Source: Sphingobium aromaticiconvertens (GTDB lineage: Bacteria > Pseudomonadota > Alphaproteobacteria > Sphingomonadales > Sphingomonadaceae). Taken from it: a DNA stretch of 64,000 nucleotides. Below are positions 8,146 through 17,800 of this stretch, piece after piece (the first letter of the stretch is position 1; each line of letters begins with the position of its first letter). Below the pieces are notes generated by a model that was given only the letters and a program-made list of their open reading frames with translations, made no database searches and was not told where the DNA came from. The DNA lies in assembly GCF_037154075.1 (NCBI RefSeq), contig NZ_JBANRJ010000001.1, positions 3,281,501 to 3,345,500 of the forward strand, written 5' to 3'. The position numbers were made by a program, and so were the translations under genes.

Positions 8146-8168
8146 CCGCCGGGAACCATCCCCGGCGG
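8146..8168 (-). promoter_or_regulatory. Leader hairpin before intact ardC
   Basis: A perfect 8-bp stem (CCGCCGGG / CCCGGCGG) with loop GATGGTT lies 18 nt before the ardC start. It shares the GGGGATGGT core with the hairpin at 2591-2609. No T-run follows. Confidence 0.5.
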
Positions 8169-8282
8169 CGGAGCTCGACCAGCGCCGGGCACAGGCGCGG
8201 TTGCGCACCCGCAGGGCCGCAGCACAGCGGAGGACGGCGAAGCCGTTGCGCCAGCGCGCCGACCGGCGCAGAGCTTCCGCCG

Positions 8283-10466
8283 TCAGCCGGGGGTGGTTCC
8301 CGGTGGTGCGGGGTCGATGGCTTCGATCACCGTGGTCAGCCGGTGAAGCTCGGCCGTGAGCGCGGCATGTTGGAGATCCGAAAGGCGGCGTTCCTTGAGC
8401 AGGGTCCTGGCCTCTTGGGCCGAGCGTTCCCAGGCAGGACGGTGGCGGGCGGTGATGCACGCGTTGGGGCAGCGGGTCGGTTGGCAGAGCGCGGTCATCG
8501 GCTGCTGTGCATCGGCACCGGTCACGCGCTTGAGGCAGAGCGCGGTTGCCGGATCGAAGAAGCAATCAGCGAGCACGCCGACATGGAGGGTGCGCGCGAG
8601 GCTGGCGAGCATGACGCGCAGCCGGGCGCGATCGGCGATCATGGCGGGAAGCGGCCCGAGATCAGCGGCGGCGATATCGAGAGCGCCCTCAATGCGCGGC
8701 CCCGCCGGACCGGACAGGGTGAAGCTGCCACGCCGGCGATCGAAATAATCCAGCAGATCATCGAGCTGGCCGAGCTTGCGCTGCGCCTCGACCTCGGCGC
8801 GAAACCCCGAGGCGCTGGTGCCGGCATAGCCTTCGAATGCGGCGACCGACGCATGCTTGTACTGGATCATCCCGGCGACAGTACCGAATGGCCGGTTGGC
8901 GATGTGCCAGGCAATGGTCCGCCGGAACTGGCGGGTGGTAATCCGCCATGGCTTGCCGCTGGGGTCCGGTGGAACGACAGGCGCATCGGGCGTGCCGAAC
9001 TGGGTGTTCAGGTGATCGCGAAAGGCGTTGAGCTGGCGCACCACCTCGCTCGATATGTGCGGCTTGCTGCAGATGTTCGGCCGCAGAACGGGCCAGAGCG
9101 TATCGCTGCCGCTGCGGCGCGCCGCCCGTGCCGACAACCGTTCGAGCACCGAAATCGCCTCGGCGACGGGCGCGATGGTAACCCAGCTTGCCGGTTCGCC
9201 CGTGCTCGACCGCCCCTTGTAGAGGGTCGAACGGATGCGGTGGCGTTCGATCATGCCGTCGTCGCTTCGCGCGACCGACAGGCATCCCCGACGCATCGCC
9301 TGCACCTCGCAATCGCGCATGCCGGTGAGATAGGCGCACACGATATAGGCGGCCGCCTGCAGCATGCGCTCTTCCTGGGCGAGGGTCTTGACGTCGAAGC
9401 GTGACCGCCATGGTCGACCGCTCTGGGGATCGATCGAGATCGGCGTGTCCATGCCGCCCACTTCAACGCCAAGGTCGGTCACGGCGGCTTCGATCAGAGC
9501 AGACGCGCCCTTCGCGAGCCTGAGATGCATTGCCGGTTCCGCCTCGGCGTCGATGCCGGCATGAAGATGGAGGAGATGGGCGTTGATCGGCGGCGTCGCT
9601 TCTCCGGTATGGGGATCAGTGCGCGTGGCGCCGTTGTGCGCGGTGGTCCAGACGGGCACGCCACGTCCTTGCCGTGCCCGGCGGCCAAGATAGCGCTCGA
9701 GGCGCGTGCGCTGCCGAAGGCGGCGCGCTGCGTCTGGCAGTCCGTGCTCGGCGGCGATCAGCCGAGCACGGCGCGCCTCGAGCCGATCGAGCGAGGCCCG
9801 GGCCGTGAGAATATCGTGTGCGAATACGGTGACATAGCGCAACGACCAGGCCAGCAGCGGTGTAGTGACCTCCTCCGGCATGCGCGGGGTGCGGTTCTCG
9901 CGCACATGCCGGTATCCGGCGACCCGTGCGGGCGCTCGCCCAGCCCAGGGCTCGAATCCGAGGCCGCCGCCGGGCAGGTAATCGCGAAAATGATAGAGAT
10001 CAGTGGCCACTTGCAGGAGCTGTCCGACAATGACGGGTCGCCGTGCGGGATCGGCCCGCAGGTGGCGGGCATAAGCATCAACCAGCGCCTGATCGATACG
10101 GCCAAGGTCGAGCCGTCCAAGCCGCTCGCGCGCGAAGGCAAAGAACCGACGTGCCCGGTTGAACGCCTGCCGGATGCTCGCAGGGGTCAGCTTCGGGCGG
10201 CAACCAGGAAGATCGATGTTGAGGCGCGCGTAGAGATAGGCGCGCATCGCCGCTTGCACATCGGCATGTTCGAGCACGTCGAAATGCACGGTGACATGGC
10301 AGCGCCGGGCGTTCTCCCGAAACACGGCGGGTCCGAGATCCCAGCTTGGATCATCGACGCGTGACAGCTGCTCGCGCGCATAACCGGGCTTGAGGCGCGC
10401 GGTCACAAGCACAGGTCGATCATCGAACGCCAGTGCCGGTACGGTCGATGGGGCGGGATCGATCAT
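8283..10466 (-). CDS. Tyrosine recombinase, third member of the trio
   Basis: This is a large 727-residue recombinase-type protein. The first box arginine is present (YLTGMRDCEVQAM), as are a QFRRT second box and a third box with H and Y (YKHASVAAFEGYAG); the usual histidine of the second box is replaced. A C-terminal cysteine cluster (LCQPTRCPNACITAR) resembles the zinc-like cluster of the second member. It is the last gene of the trio and overlaps the preceding gene by 4 bases (ATGA), so the three are made together. The long N-terminal half is probably the core-binding and protein-interaction region. ATG 10466 is used because of the overlap. Confidence 0.8.
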   Translation of the reverse strand: MIDPAPSTVPALAFDDRPVLVTARLKPGYAREQLSRVDDPSWDLGPAVFRENARRCHVTVHFDVLEHADVQAAMRAYLYARLNIDLPGCRPKLTPASIRQAFNRARRFFAFARERLGRLDLGRIDQALVDAYARHLRADPARRPVIVGQLLQVATDLYHFRDYLPGGGLGFEPWAGRAPARVAGYRHVRENRTPRMPEEVTTPLLAWSLRYVTVFAHDILTARASLDRLEARRARLIAAEHGLPDAARRLRQRTRLERYLGRRARQGRGVPVWTTAHNGATRTDPHTGEATPPINAHLLHLHAGIDAEAEPAMHLRLAKGASALIEAAVTDLGVEVGGMDTPISIDPQSGRPWRSRFDVKTLAQEERMLQAAAYIVCAYLTGMRDCEVQAMRRGCLSVARSDDGMIERHRIRSTLYKGRSSTGEPASWVTIAPVAEAISVLERLSARAARRSGSDTLWPVLRPNICSKPHISSEVVRQLNAFRDHLNTQFGTPDAPVVPPDPSGKPWRITTRQFRRTIAWHIANRPFGTVAGMIQYKHASVAAFEGYAGTSASGFRAEVEAQRKLGQLDDLLDYFDRRRGSFTLSGPAGPRIEGALDIAAADLGPLPAMIADRARLRVMLASLARTLHVGVLADCFFDPATALCLKRVTGADAQQPMTALCQPTRCPNACITARHRPAWERSAQEARTLLKERRLSDLQHAALTAELHRLTTVIEAIDPAPPGTTPG

Positions 10467-12250
10467 GCCAGCACCTCTGGCGGGAAATAAAGCACCTGCT
10501 CGCCGATCTGCCGGCGTCCCTCGGCAATCACGGACTCCGGGAAGGCGGGCAATATCTGATCGATGATACGGGCGTGGGCATGGCCGAACTTGGCCGCCCA
10601 ATCAGAAGCCGGAAGGCACCGCCGCTGCTCTTCGATGAGCGCAAGGAAAGCCAGGATCGCGGGGAGCTTGCGGGCGGTGACGACGGCGTTGGGGCAATCG
10701 AGGCAACCCCAGAAGGGCTGCGCGCACGGCGATCCGGCCTCGGCGAAGGGGCTGCGATAGAATCCGGCGCAGGCGGCGAGCCAGACATCCTGTTCGCCGT
10801 CCAGCAATGGAGCCACCGTATCCGGCGACATCAGCGGCGCGGCCTGTTCCGGCGCTTCGCGCAGCGCCTGCTCGGCTGTGGGCGCGAGAATGGTCGGCAT
10901 CGCCGCTGCGACTGCCTCGTGAAAGGCATCGGCAACGGCCGCCTCGTGCAGGGGCCGGAGCGACGGCAGATCGGCATAGTGGCGCGCCGCGACCTCGCGG
11001 GTGTGACCGACGGCAAAGCGGGTCATATGCCCCTCGGTCTTGGTGTACCACAGCGCCTTGTGGGTCTTGCGCAGCCGGGAAAGCAGCAGATGCAGCGGCT
11101 TGCCATCATCGTCGACAATGCCGTGACGACAGGCCCAGGCTGCGAGTTGGTGCTTGGGGTCGACGATGCCGGCGCGAAGGCCGCCGACGTTGTGATAGAC
11201 CCAAAGACAATCGTCGGGCAGGTGCTCGCGGGCGACGGCCGTGACGCCGATCAGGCGGCGGATCAGCCCTCCGGGCGTGCCGCCACCGCCGTCGCGGACG
11301 CGCATGCCCTTGTGCTCGGCGCCGTAGGCGCGGCGCTTCAGATAGCGCAGCTCCACCGTGCCGGCATGGGCATTAGCGAGGCAATCCACCGTCAGCGTCT
11401 TCACGCACTCGGGCTCGAGACCCGTATCGAGCGTGAGCAGCACCAGCAGCGCTGGCAGGTCGCGCGCGAGTATATGATGCCGGCCATGAAGGTCGTCGAT
11501 GAGCCTTCCGAACGGCAGACCGCGCCGCACGCGCATGAAATAGAGCCGCCGCACCTCGGGACTGTCCGTTATGATCGCGCCCTGGCGTGCGATGATCGCT
11601 TCGATATCGGCGCGAGCGGCGGCGATCACCGGGTCGCCCTTGTCGGTCCGATCCTCGGCCCCGAGCCGACGAAACATCGCATCGACGTCGGCACGCGCCG
11701 CATCGCGGAGCGCGCGGGCGACGAACGGACTATAGGCGTCACGCGGGGTCGAGCGGCCCGCCGACATAGCCAGTGTATAGCGCAGCCGCTCGTGCAGGTC
11801 GGGTGCGATCCAATCGGGCCGGTCGGCTTCGATCGCGCGCAACGTGTTGACGATCTTGCTGACGGTCGTGTGCCGGTGGATCGGGCGCATGCCAGCACGT
11901 TCGAGCGCAGCTGCGAATCCATCGACATGGATCGCATGCAGGTCGTGCGGACCATCCACGTCCGGCGCTTCATCGGCAAGCCAGGCGAAGAAGCGGCGAT
12001 AAACCTGAACATACTGCTGGATGACGCTTGCCGCGCCGATCGATCCACCGAGCCCGGCCGACCGGCGTAGCGCGCCGGCAAAGGCGATGGCGAGCGGACG
12101 AGCATCAAGCGCGGCCATATCGACCAGCACCGTTCCGCCATACTGCGCTTCGATGGTGAACCGGAGGCCGAGCACCGGGTCGGGCCGCGATCGCGCCGGG
12201 CTCATGGTCTTGAACGCGACCGGTCGGCCCTTGCGAGGATGCTCGCTCAC
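10463..12250 (-). CDS. Tyrosine recombinase-like protein, second member, degenerate active site
   Basis: The protein has 595 residues. A GTG start at 12250 overlaps the stop of the first recombinase (GTGA); an internal ATG (MSPARSRP) is less likely. The C-terminal half has the recombinase fold pattern (LLTLDTGLEPECVKTLTVDC; LLSRLRKTHKALWY; VGHTREVAARHYADL). However, the first-box arginine position reads glutamate and the second-box histidine reads serine, so it may be a structural partner rather than an active enzyme. A cysteine cluster (CAQPFWGCLDCPNAV) lies near residue 520. The architecture is comparable with TnpB-like partners of Tn554-type elements. Confidence 0.75.
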   Translation of the reverse strand: MSEHPRKGRPVAFKTMSPARSRPDPVLGLRFTIEAQYGGTVLVDMAALDARPLAIAFAGALRRSAGLGGSIGAASVIQQYVQVYRRFFAWLADEAPDVDGPHDLHAIHVDGFAAALERAGMRPIHRHTTVSKIVNTLRAIEADRPDWIAPDLHERLRYTLAMSAGRSTPRDAYSPFVARALRDAARADVDAMFRRLGAEDRTDKGDPVIAAARADIEAIIARQGAIITDSPEVRRLYFMRVRRGLPFGRLIDDLHGRHHILARDLPALLVLLTLDTGLEPECVKTLTVDCLANAHAGTVELRYLKRRAYGAEHKGMRVRDGGGGTPGGLIRRLIGVTAVAREHLPDDCLWVYHNVGGLRAGIVDPKHQLAAWACRHGIVDDDGKPLHLLLSRLRKTHKALWYTKTEGHMTRFAVGHTREVAARHYADLPSLRPLHEAAVADAFHEAVAAAMPTILAPTAEQALREAPEQAAPLMSPDTVAPLLDGEQDVWLAACAGFYRSPFAEAGSPCAQPFWGCLDCPNAVVTARKLPAILAFLALIEEQRRCLPASDWAAKFGHAHARIIDQILPAFPESVIAEGRRQIGEQVLYFPPEVLA

Positions 12251-13596
12251 GCGCCCCGCGGTCCGGGCAGCAGCGCCAGCAGCTCCTCGACGGCAGCGTC
12301 CACCGTATCGGCACGGGTCGCGATATGGTCGAGATAGATATAGGTGGTGGCAAGGCTTGCGTGGCCGAGAAGGCGTTGCACCTGTTGCAGCGGGTCGCCC
12401 AGGATCAGCCGATAGCTCTCCACCGGACCCACCGGCAATGCCGCTTCGCGCAGCCGCCGCTGGATCAGCAGGGCGAGCATATGGACCGCGAAGGTATGAC
12501 GAAGCTGGTGCGGGCTGATCGATAGCGGGAAGCCGTTCTCCTCGCAGCGCCGACAGGCGCGGGTGAAGATTACCTCCCACGAGTTGGGGCGGACAGGCTG
12601 CCCAACCTCGGTCAGCCACAGTGCCGCAGGCTCGCGGGGCGTTCCATCGTCGTCGCACAGGATCAGACGGCATCGTTCCTCCGGTGTGCAGGCATCGAGC
12701 ATGCGATCGAGTCCGGCGCGGGTGACGTGGATCGGTCGCTCGATCCGGTCCGCGCCGCCGCGGCCTACGAACTTGGTCACGGCTGCGGCTCGCTCGACGG
12801 CGACGAAGGCCGCGATCTGCCGAAGCAACCGACGCGGAACCAGGATATTGCGTCCGCGATCGCCCTTGGTGAGCGGCGGCGGCAGACGCAGCCAAAGCTG
12901 CCCCGCATGAGCATCGTCGTGGTCGATGGCCGCGAGCTCAGCAGCAAGCAGGCCCGACGCTTCTTCCAGACGAAGGCCGGTGGTGACGAGGAGATCGGCG
13001 AACAGCGCGTTGCGCAGGCCGGTGCGATCGCGCGCGCCACGGCGTTCTGCGCCGTCAGGGGTCAGACCGCGCAGACCGACCTCGCGGAAGATGCGATAAT
13101 CTTCCATCGTGACGAACCGCACGTCCGATCGCCGGGCAGCGCGTTCATAGGCGTCATTACGTGCCGCGATCATGCCACGACGGCTGCCATGCGCCGGTCG
13201 CCATACCGCGCGACGGCTGAACGGCGCCTCGGCGATCAGCCCCTGTTGCTCACCCCAGTGGTAGAGGCGATCGAGGCTGGCGACAGCCCTGTTCCAGCTC
13301 GCCGCGCTGATCCGGTGGGCGGCCTCGTCGCGGCGGCGCGCGCGATGATAGGCGGTGACATCGTCGCGGGCCGCGCTCCATACCGTCTTGCCGCAGGCAT
13401 CGAGAAAGCGAAGCCAGACCGCGACATCATAGGCGTAGGCACGAAGCGAATGGCGCGAACGAACGCCCGCCAACGGCAGATCGAGAAAGAAGCGATCCAG
13501 ATCGGGATCATAGAGCGCATCGCCGCGCAGGATCAGCGGCACATGCGCGTCGAGGCCATCGGCCTCGCGCCGCTCGCAAACAGTGATGATCGACAC
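12247..13596 (-). CDS. Tyrosine recombinase, first member with full catalytic set
   Basis: The protein has 449 residues if started at GTG 13596 (SIITVCERREADGLDAHV); the frame is open to 13644. An N-terminal SAM-like core-binding domain (SRHSLRAYAYDVAVWLRFLD) is followed by a complete catalytic domain: R in TTGLRLEEASGL, H and R in SPHQLRHTFAVH, and H and Y in LLGHASLATTYIYLDH. It is therefore the likely strand-exchange enzyme of the trio. It is transcribed first, just inside the right end of the element, and a 19-bp inverted repeat lies 68 bases upstream. Confidence 0.82.
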   Translation of the reverse strand: MSIITVCERREADGLDAHVPLILRGDALYDPDLDRFFLDLPLAGVRSRHSLRAYAYDVAVWLRFLDACGKTVWSAARDDVTAYHRARRRDEAAHRISAASWNRAVASLDRLYHWGEQQGLIAEAPFSRRAVWRPAHGSRRGMIAARNDAYERAARRSDVRFVTMEDYRIFREVGLRGLTPDGAERRGARDRTGLRNALFADLLVTTGLRLEEASGLLAAELAAIDHDDAHAGQLWLRLPPPLTKGDRGRNILVPRRLLRQIAAFVAVERAAAVTKFVGRGGADRIERPIHVTRAGLDRMLDACTPEERCRLILCDDDGTPREPAALWLTEVGQPVRPNSWEVIFTRACRRCEENGFPLSISPHQLRHTFAVHMLALLIQRRLREAALPVGPVESYRLILGDPLQQVQRLLGHASLATTYIYLDHIATRADTVDAAVEELLALLPGPRGA

Positions 13597-13663
13597 CGGC
13601 GTGAAACCCTCCCCCCGGACCCCCCACCCGGAAGCTGACCTCACACCGACGCGCTTGTGGCCC

Positions 13664-13727
13664 GGCAGCTATCAGGCTGGCCTCCGCCAGCTCTTGGGTC
13701 AGCGCTACGGCCAGCCTGATAACTGCC
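13664..13727. repeat. 19-bp inverted repeat upstream of recombinase trio
   Basis: The left arm GGCAGCTATCAGGCTGGCC (13664-13682) and the right arm, reverse-complemented GGCAGTTATCAGGCTGGCC (13709-13727), match at 18 of 19 positions with a 26-bp spacer. The size and place, between the first recombinase and the element's right end, fit a recombinase binding site or an operator for the trio. Confidence 0.6.
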
Positions 13728-13790
13728 TACCGTGGGCGTCCATCGCCGACCTTACTGCAATGTTGGGTGCGGCGCAGACTGTCCAGATAA

Positions 13791-14525
13791 GGCTACCAGT
13801 TCCTCGAAGGCGTATTTCTTGGTGCCGAAGCTGCCCGAAAAATCCCGCCCCAACCGCGAGGCATGACCCGTGGCGTGGCCCATCTCGTGCAGGGCGGTCC
13901 TGTGCCAATTGATGGGCTCGAAATAGGCAGCCGGCGGTGGCACCTGGACGTAGTCGAGCGACGGGACATAGAAAGCACGATCGCCGCCGATGCGGACGTC
14001 GATGCCGGTTGCGCCGATCAGTGCCTCGACTCTCGGCTCGATCATGCCGGGCGGCGGTGGTGGCGCTTCAACGGCAATGTCCTCGGGCAGACCCTCGCAT
14101 TGCGCCGCGTTGAACACGATGAAGCGCTTCAGGAAGGGAATGCTGCCTGCTTCTTCGCCTGTTTCCCTGGCGCGGCGCCTTTCATCCTCGGGGGTGAAAC
14201 GGTCGGCGTAGACCACGGTGGTGCCACGCTCGCCCTTGCGGACATTGCCGCCGAGCGACAGGGCCTGGCGGAAGGTGAGCCAATGCTGGGTCGGATAGCC
14301 GTATTGGACCACGGCGCCCCAGAGGATCAGAATATTGATCCCGGAATACTGCCGCAACGTCGCGGCATTCCTCGGCATGGCCAGCGGTGCTTTCGCCGCC
14401 GCCGTCCCCCAGGGCTGGACCCAGGGCAGCCGCCCGTCCTCCAGTTCGCCGATGATCTTGTTGGTGATGTCGTCGTAGAGATTGCTGCGGGCGCCGCCTA
14501 CGCGCGCGCTGTCCTGTCTGGCCAT
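13791..14525 (-). pseudogene. ardC: ardC 5' fragment, cut by the recombinase-trio element
   Basis: ATG 14525 opens MARQDSARVGGARSNLYDDI. The ssDNA-binding-like domain is complete (YSGINILILWGAVVQYGYPT; NVRKGERGTTVVYADRF), and the zinc site HEMGHATGHASRLGRD is present. The homologous sequence stops at FEELVA (13791); the frame then reads 12 foreign residues into the element and stops at 13752. The missing C-terminus is at 6653-6883. The truncated product keeps HExxH and could be partly active, but the helices that complete the zincin fold are lost. Confidence 0.85.
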
Positions 14526-14535
14526 CGGAATGTCT

Positions 14536-14583
14536 CCGCGACGGGCGCCGGAGGCCACTCCTCCAACCCTCAACCCGTCACGG
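14536..14583 (-). ncRNA. radC-motif-like RNA leader (copy 3)
   Basis: On the minus strand CCGTGACGGG pairs with CCCGTCGCGG through 10 bp with one U-G pair at a different position from copy 1. The inner stem GTTGG/CCGGC uses two G-U pairs. It immediately precedes the ribosome binding site (GGAG) of the split ardC. Base changes that keep pairing across copies support a selected RNA structure. Confidence 0.6.
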
Positions 14584-14807
14584 AAAACCCGTCTGCACTC
14601 TCACTCTCGGGGCGTTGCGGGGCGCCCCCGCAGAAGGGGTCGGCCGAGACTGTGGCTCGTCCGCAGGGGAAGGCTTTCCCCTCAAGTCTTTGCCAGTCTC
14701 GGTGCGCTCACGGGCGGATGCTTTATGCCCCTCTGGTTTCAAGCCAGGCGCGAAGATGACTGATCGATCTCGTGCTGCGCTGGAGGTGCCCCTCTCTGCG
14801 TGCTGTG
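14584..14807. other. Spacer with 16-bp palindromic hairpin, between ardC and the defence operon
   Basis: No gene is supported here. At 14665-14682 the minus strand carries AGGGGAAAGCCTTCCCCT, a palindromic hairpin. Its 16-nt core GGGGAAAGCCTTCCCC recurs at 33770-33785 on the other side of the island, on the plus strand. The junction between the backbone genes and the defence operon must lie within this spacer. Confidence 0.45.
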
Positions 14808-17800
14808 TCAGTTTGGCCTAAGCGATATCTGAAGCTCCGATAATTCTTGGATAAAGTCGTCGTCCATACCCGAGAAGAGGCTAATCAATTCATCTTGGCG
14901 CGGTTGGCCAAAGGCCAGCCGGTAAGTGGCCAGAGATGTGATGAGATCCTTGTAGCGTTCCTTCTCGCGGCTGAAGGGCGGAATGAGGACGACCCGCTCG
15001 ATCTTGTGATTACCTGGGTAGACCCAGAACGGAATGATGTCTCCCGAGCGGCCCTTTGAAACCTCATCAGCTTGCGCTGCCTCAAACATGGAGACCCATG
15101 GTGATTGCCTGCTCTGCGCAGCGAGAGGAGTGGCCGAAAAAGCAGCGACGACATTGCGCCGAACAGCATGGTTTTTGTAACGATGGACCCGTCCTTCACG
15201 CTGCTCGATATCAACAGGATTCCGCGGGAGGTTCCAATGCACAATTCGAGAGCAGTAGGGATGAAAATCCAATCCTTCCTGTCCAATCGACGTGGAAGCG
15301 AGAACAAATGGCCGAAACGGCGACTTAAAGGCCGCCTGGACCGCGGATGTTCGGCGTACACCTTTTTCTTCCTCGGCTTTTGTTGCAAAACGCATGGCGA
15401 AACGGGCACGCACTTCGAATGTCTGATCATGCAGACGCCCCGCTTTTGTCGACCAGTGGTCCAATGTGATCTGGGCAGGGCGCAAAGCGACCACAGCAAT
15501 TACGCTTGATGCAATGATCTTCGCGCGATCCTGCGGGGTTAATTTTTCGGCGCGCTCGCTTTCCAGGACGAGCTGAAGATATTCGTCCAAAACCGCCGGA
15601 AGGTCGTTTCGCGCGGCGTGCTCTATGATATCGCGCCAATAATTGAGAGGCGAGGTTTCAGCGAGCAAGGCGCGGGTTTCGGGTTGATTGTAGAGGCTGC
15701 GAAAACCGAGCGCGATCCCGATTGATGCGCTGATCAATACGGGGTCGTCTGTGGCGATCTCCGGGCAAAGTCGCGAAAGTGCACGCAGCGCACATACCGC
15801 AGGCGAGCCAAGCGCAAGGCTGGCGAGCTTTTCGATCACTGTGTCAGGGTCGACATCGCCCTGATGCTCGTCAGTTTGGAGTGCATCGCGAAGTGTGGCG
15901 ATGGTCCGAGACATCGCTCCATGTTCGTCGTGCCCATCATGGTCAACGACGCCGACATTCGACCACTCCACTTCGCGATCGAGCGTCCTGTCCAGCGCAA
16001 GTGCGAGGAGCCGGTCACTTGTTTGAGCGAATTCTGCGATGGCGTCCACCGCAAGCTGTTCACGCAGAACCGTGCAGGCTTGAGCGTGCAAATTTTCGTA
16101 GCTTTCAGCGCGGCCGAACCGCCGCTCCAAAGCGAGAGGATCAACAAGCTCTGCCAACGACGGCGATGGGTAGAGCATCGGCATAAGCTCATCGACGCCA
16201 ATCGGCCTGCTGGTCCGGCTGACAAGATCCGGCGACATACCCATTCGGCGACTCGCCTCATGCGAAAGCAAAGCCGCGATCGCATCCGGCACCATCGACC
16301 AATCTGAGAAGACCAATGCCTTTGTGGCCGACCTTGGCGTGCCGAATGAGGGACGCGATGGCGGGATCCAGAGCGATCGATCAAGGGCGTCATTGAACGC
16401 CAGATCCGCAAGGGCACGCATCCTCCCATTGCGAAATGGAATCGCCGCGTATTCCTCGACCTGTTTTTTGCTGATGAAGTGCGTTGAGGCCTCTCGAATG
16501 GCCTTGCACAGTTCTGCGGCCGGCTTGGGTTTCAATGCCTGAAGCCGGTCGCGCAGCTTGTACCCCCTCATGAAGTTCAACAGGTAAGGAGCCGATTTCC
16601 AGTACTCGACGATGCTGGGAGCACCTACGAGTTCTGCAACTTTCGCTACTGCCTTCGCCTCTCGCAGATCATCGGTGGCGATCGCTACCTCGGGCATGAC
16701 TTCTTGGACGAGCGAATTGCGATCTTCGGTAGAATCAACGCGTTCAGTGCGGGCAATGACCTGGCTCAGGATACCATGTAGTCTGTCTCGTTGCGCTATT
16801 GCTGCCGCTCGGGCATCTGGCATCGACTGGAGCGATCGCCTGAACTTGATGAGCTCGCTCTTCAATTCCTCTACGCGAGCCGGGCCTTCAGCATCGCCGA
16901 ACAGAAAGCGCATTGTCCGTAAAAAGTCGTCGTAATGCTCGCCCTCTTCCGGCGCATCGCTGCTCAGCGTTAGCATGCGATAAGGCGTGGCGGACAGAAG
17001 CAGGAGCCTCGCCTTCGATCCATCCTCCCCATTGTATGAGAACAAGGCCCGCGCCAATTCTGCGGCAGCTGCCTTTTCAGGCGCTACCTCGACATCATGA
17101 TCGTGCAGGAGTTCAGCGAAGCGCTGGAATTCGTCGAGAATGATGAGGTCCGGCGTCAATGCGTCCACACAGATCTTCGCAAGCATTCGGCGCAACTCAC
17201 CGATCATCGCTGCGGGGCGCTGGTCGTCGGGGTAATGGGGATGCTTGTGCCTTCTGGCGAGATCTGCCGCCTCACGAATCCTTTCGATAAATGTATCATC
17301 GACCACCCGGTTAAACTTATCAGCGATATCTCGCGAAATCCGTTCGCTTCGGATCCATGCCGTCCAGCCCGGCCAGTTCTCATCGGAAACGCCGCCACGG
17401 AACACTCGTTGGATGCCGCGATGGCGAAGACCGATACGCTCACGGAGCATTTCAAAGATCAGCGCACGTTCCGGTGCAGTCCCAAGGGACGACTTAAGAT
17501 CTAGCGCCGTTCCAGGGGTGAGGCTGATCAGATTGATGGGTCGCGAAGCAATCCCGCCTTCCTTCTCGATCTCAAGCGGCAACAGCGTAAGGCGGGTATT
17601 GAGCGGCTTGGTTGCAGAACCCACCACATTGAGCGACTTGATGTTCTGTTCAGCAATCGCCTGATTGGAGCAGATGTAAACGATGTCGATGCGGTCGACC
17701 TTGCCCAGCAGGTGTTCGATGGTCTTCGCAATCACGCCGCGGGCAACCATGGTTTTCCCGAGCCCGACCTCGTCAGCGACTAAGAACTGATCCGTCGGTG

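Larger units (their letters stand above)
6884..13790. mobile_element. Tyrosine-recombinase-trio element inserted in ardC (about 6.9 kb)
   Basis: The element separates two halves of one ardC gene. Its left end reads ATATCCTGACAGTC and its right end, read inward on the minus strand, TTATCTGGACAGTC: 11 of 14 positions match as terminal inverted repeats. It is flanked by GGCGAC (6878-6883) and GGCTAC (13791-13796), a 6-bp imperfect direct repeat that looks like the coupling sequence of Tn916/Tn554-type recombination rather than a transposase target duplication. Inside are an intact ardC, three coupled tyrosine recombinases and a 19-bp inverted repeat. Boundaries come directly from the split gene and are good to a few bases. 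Confidence 0.8.
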
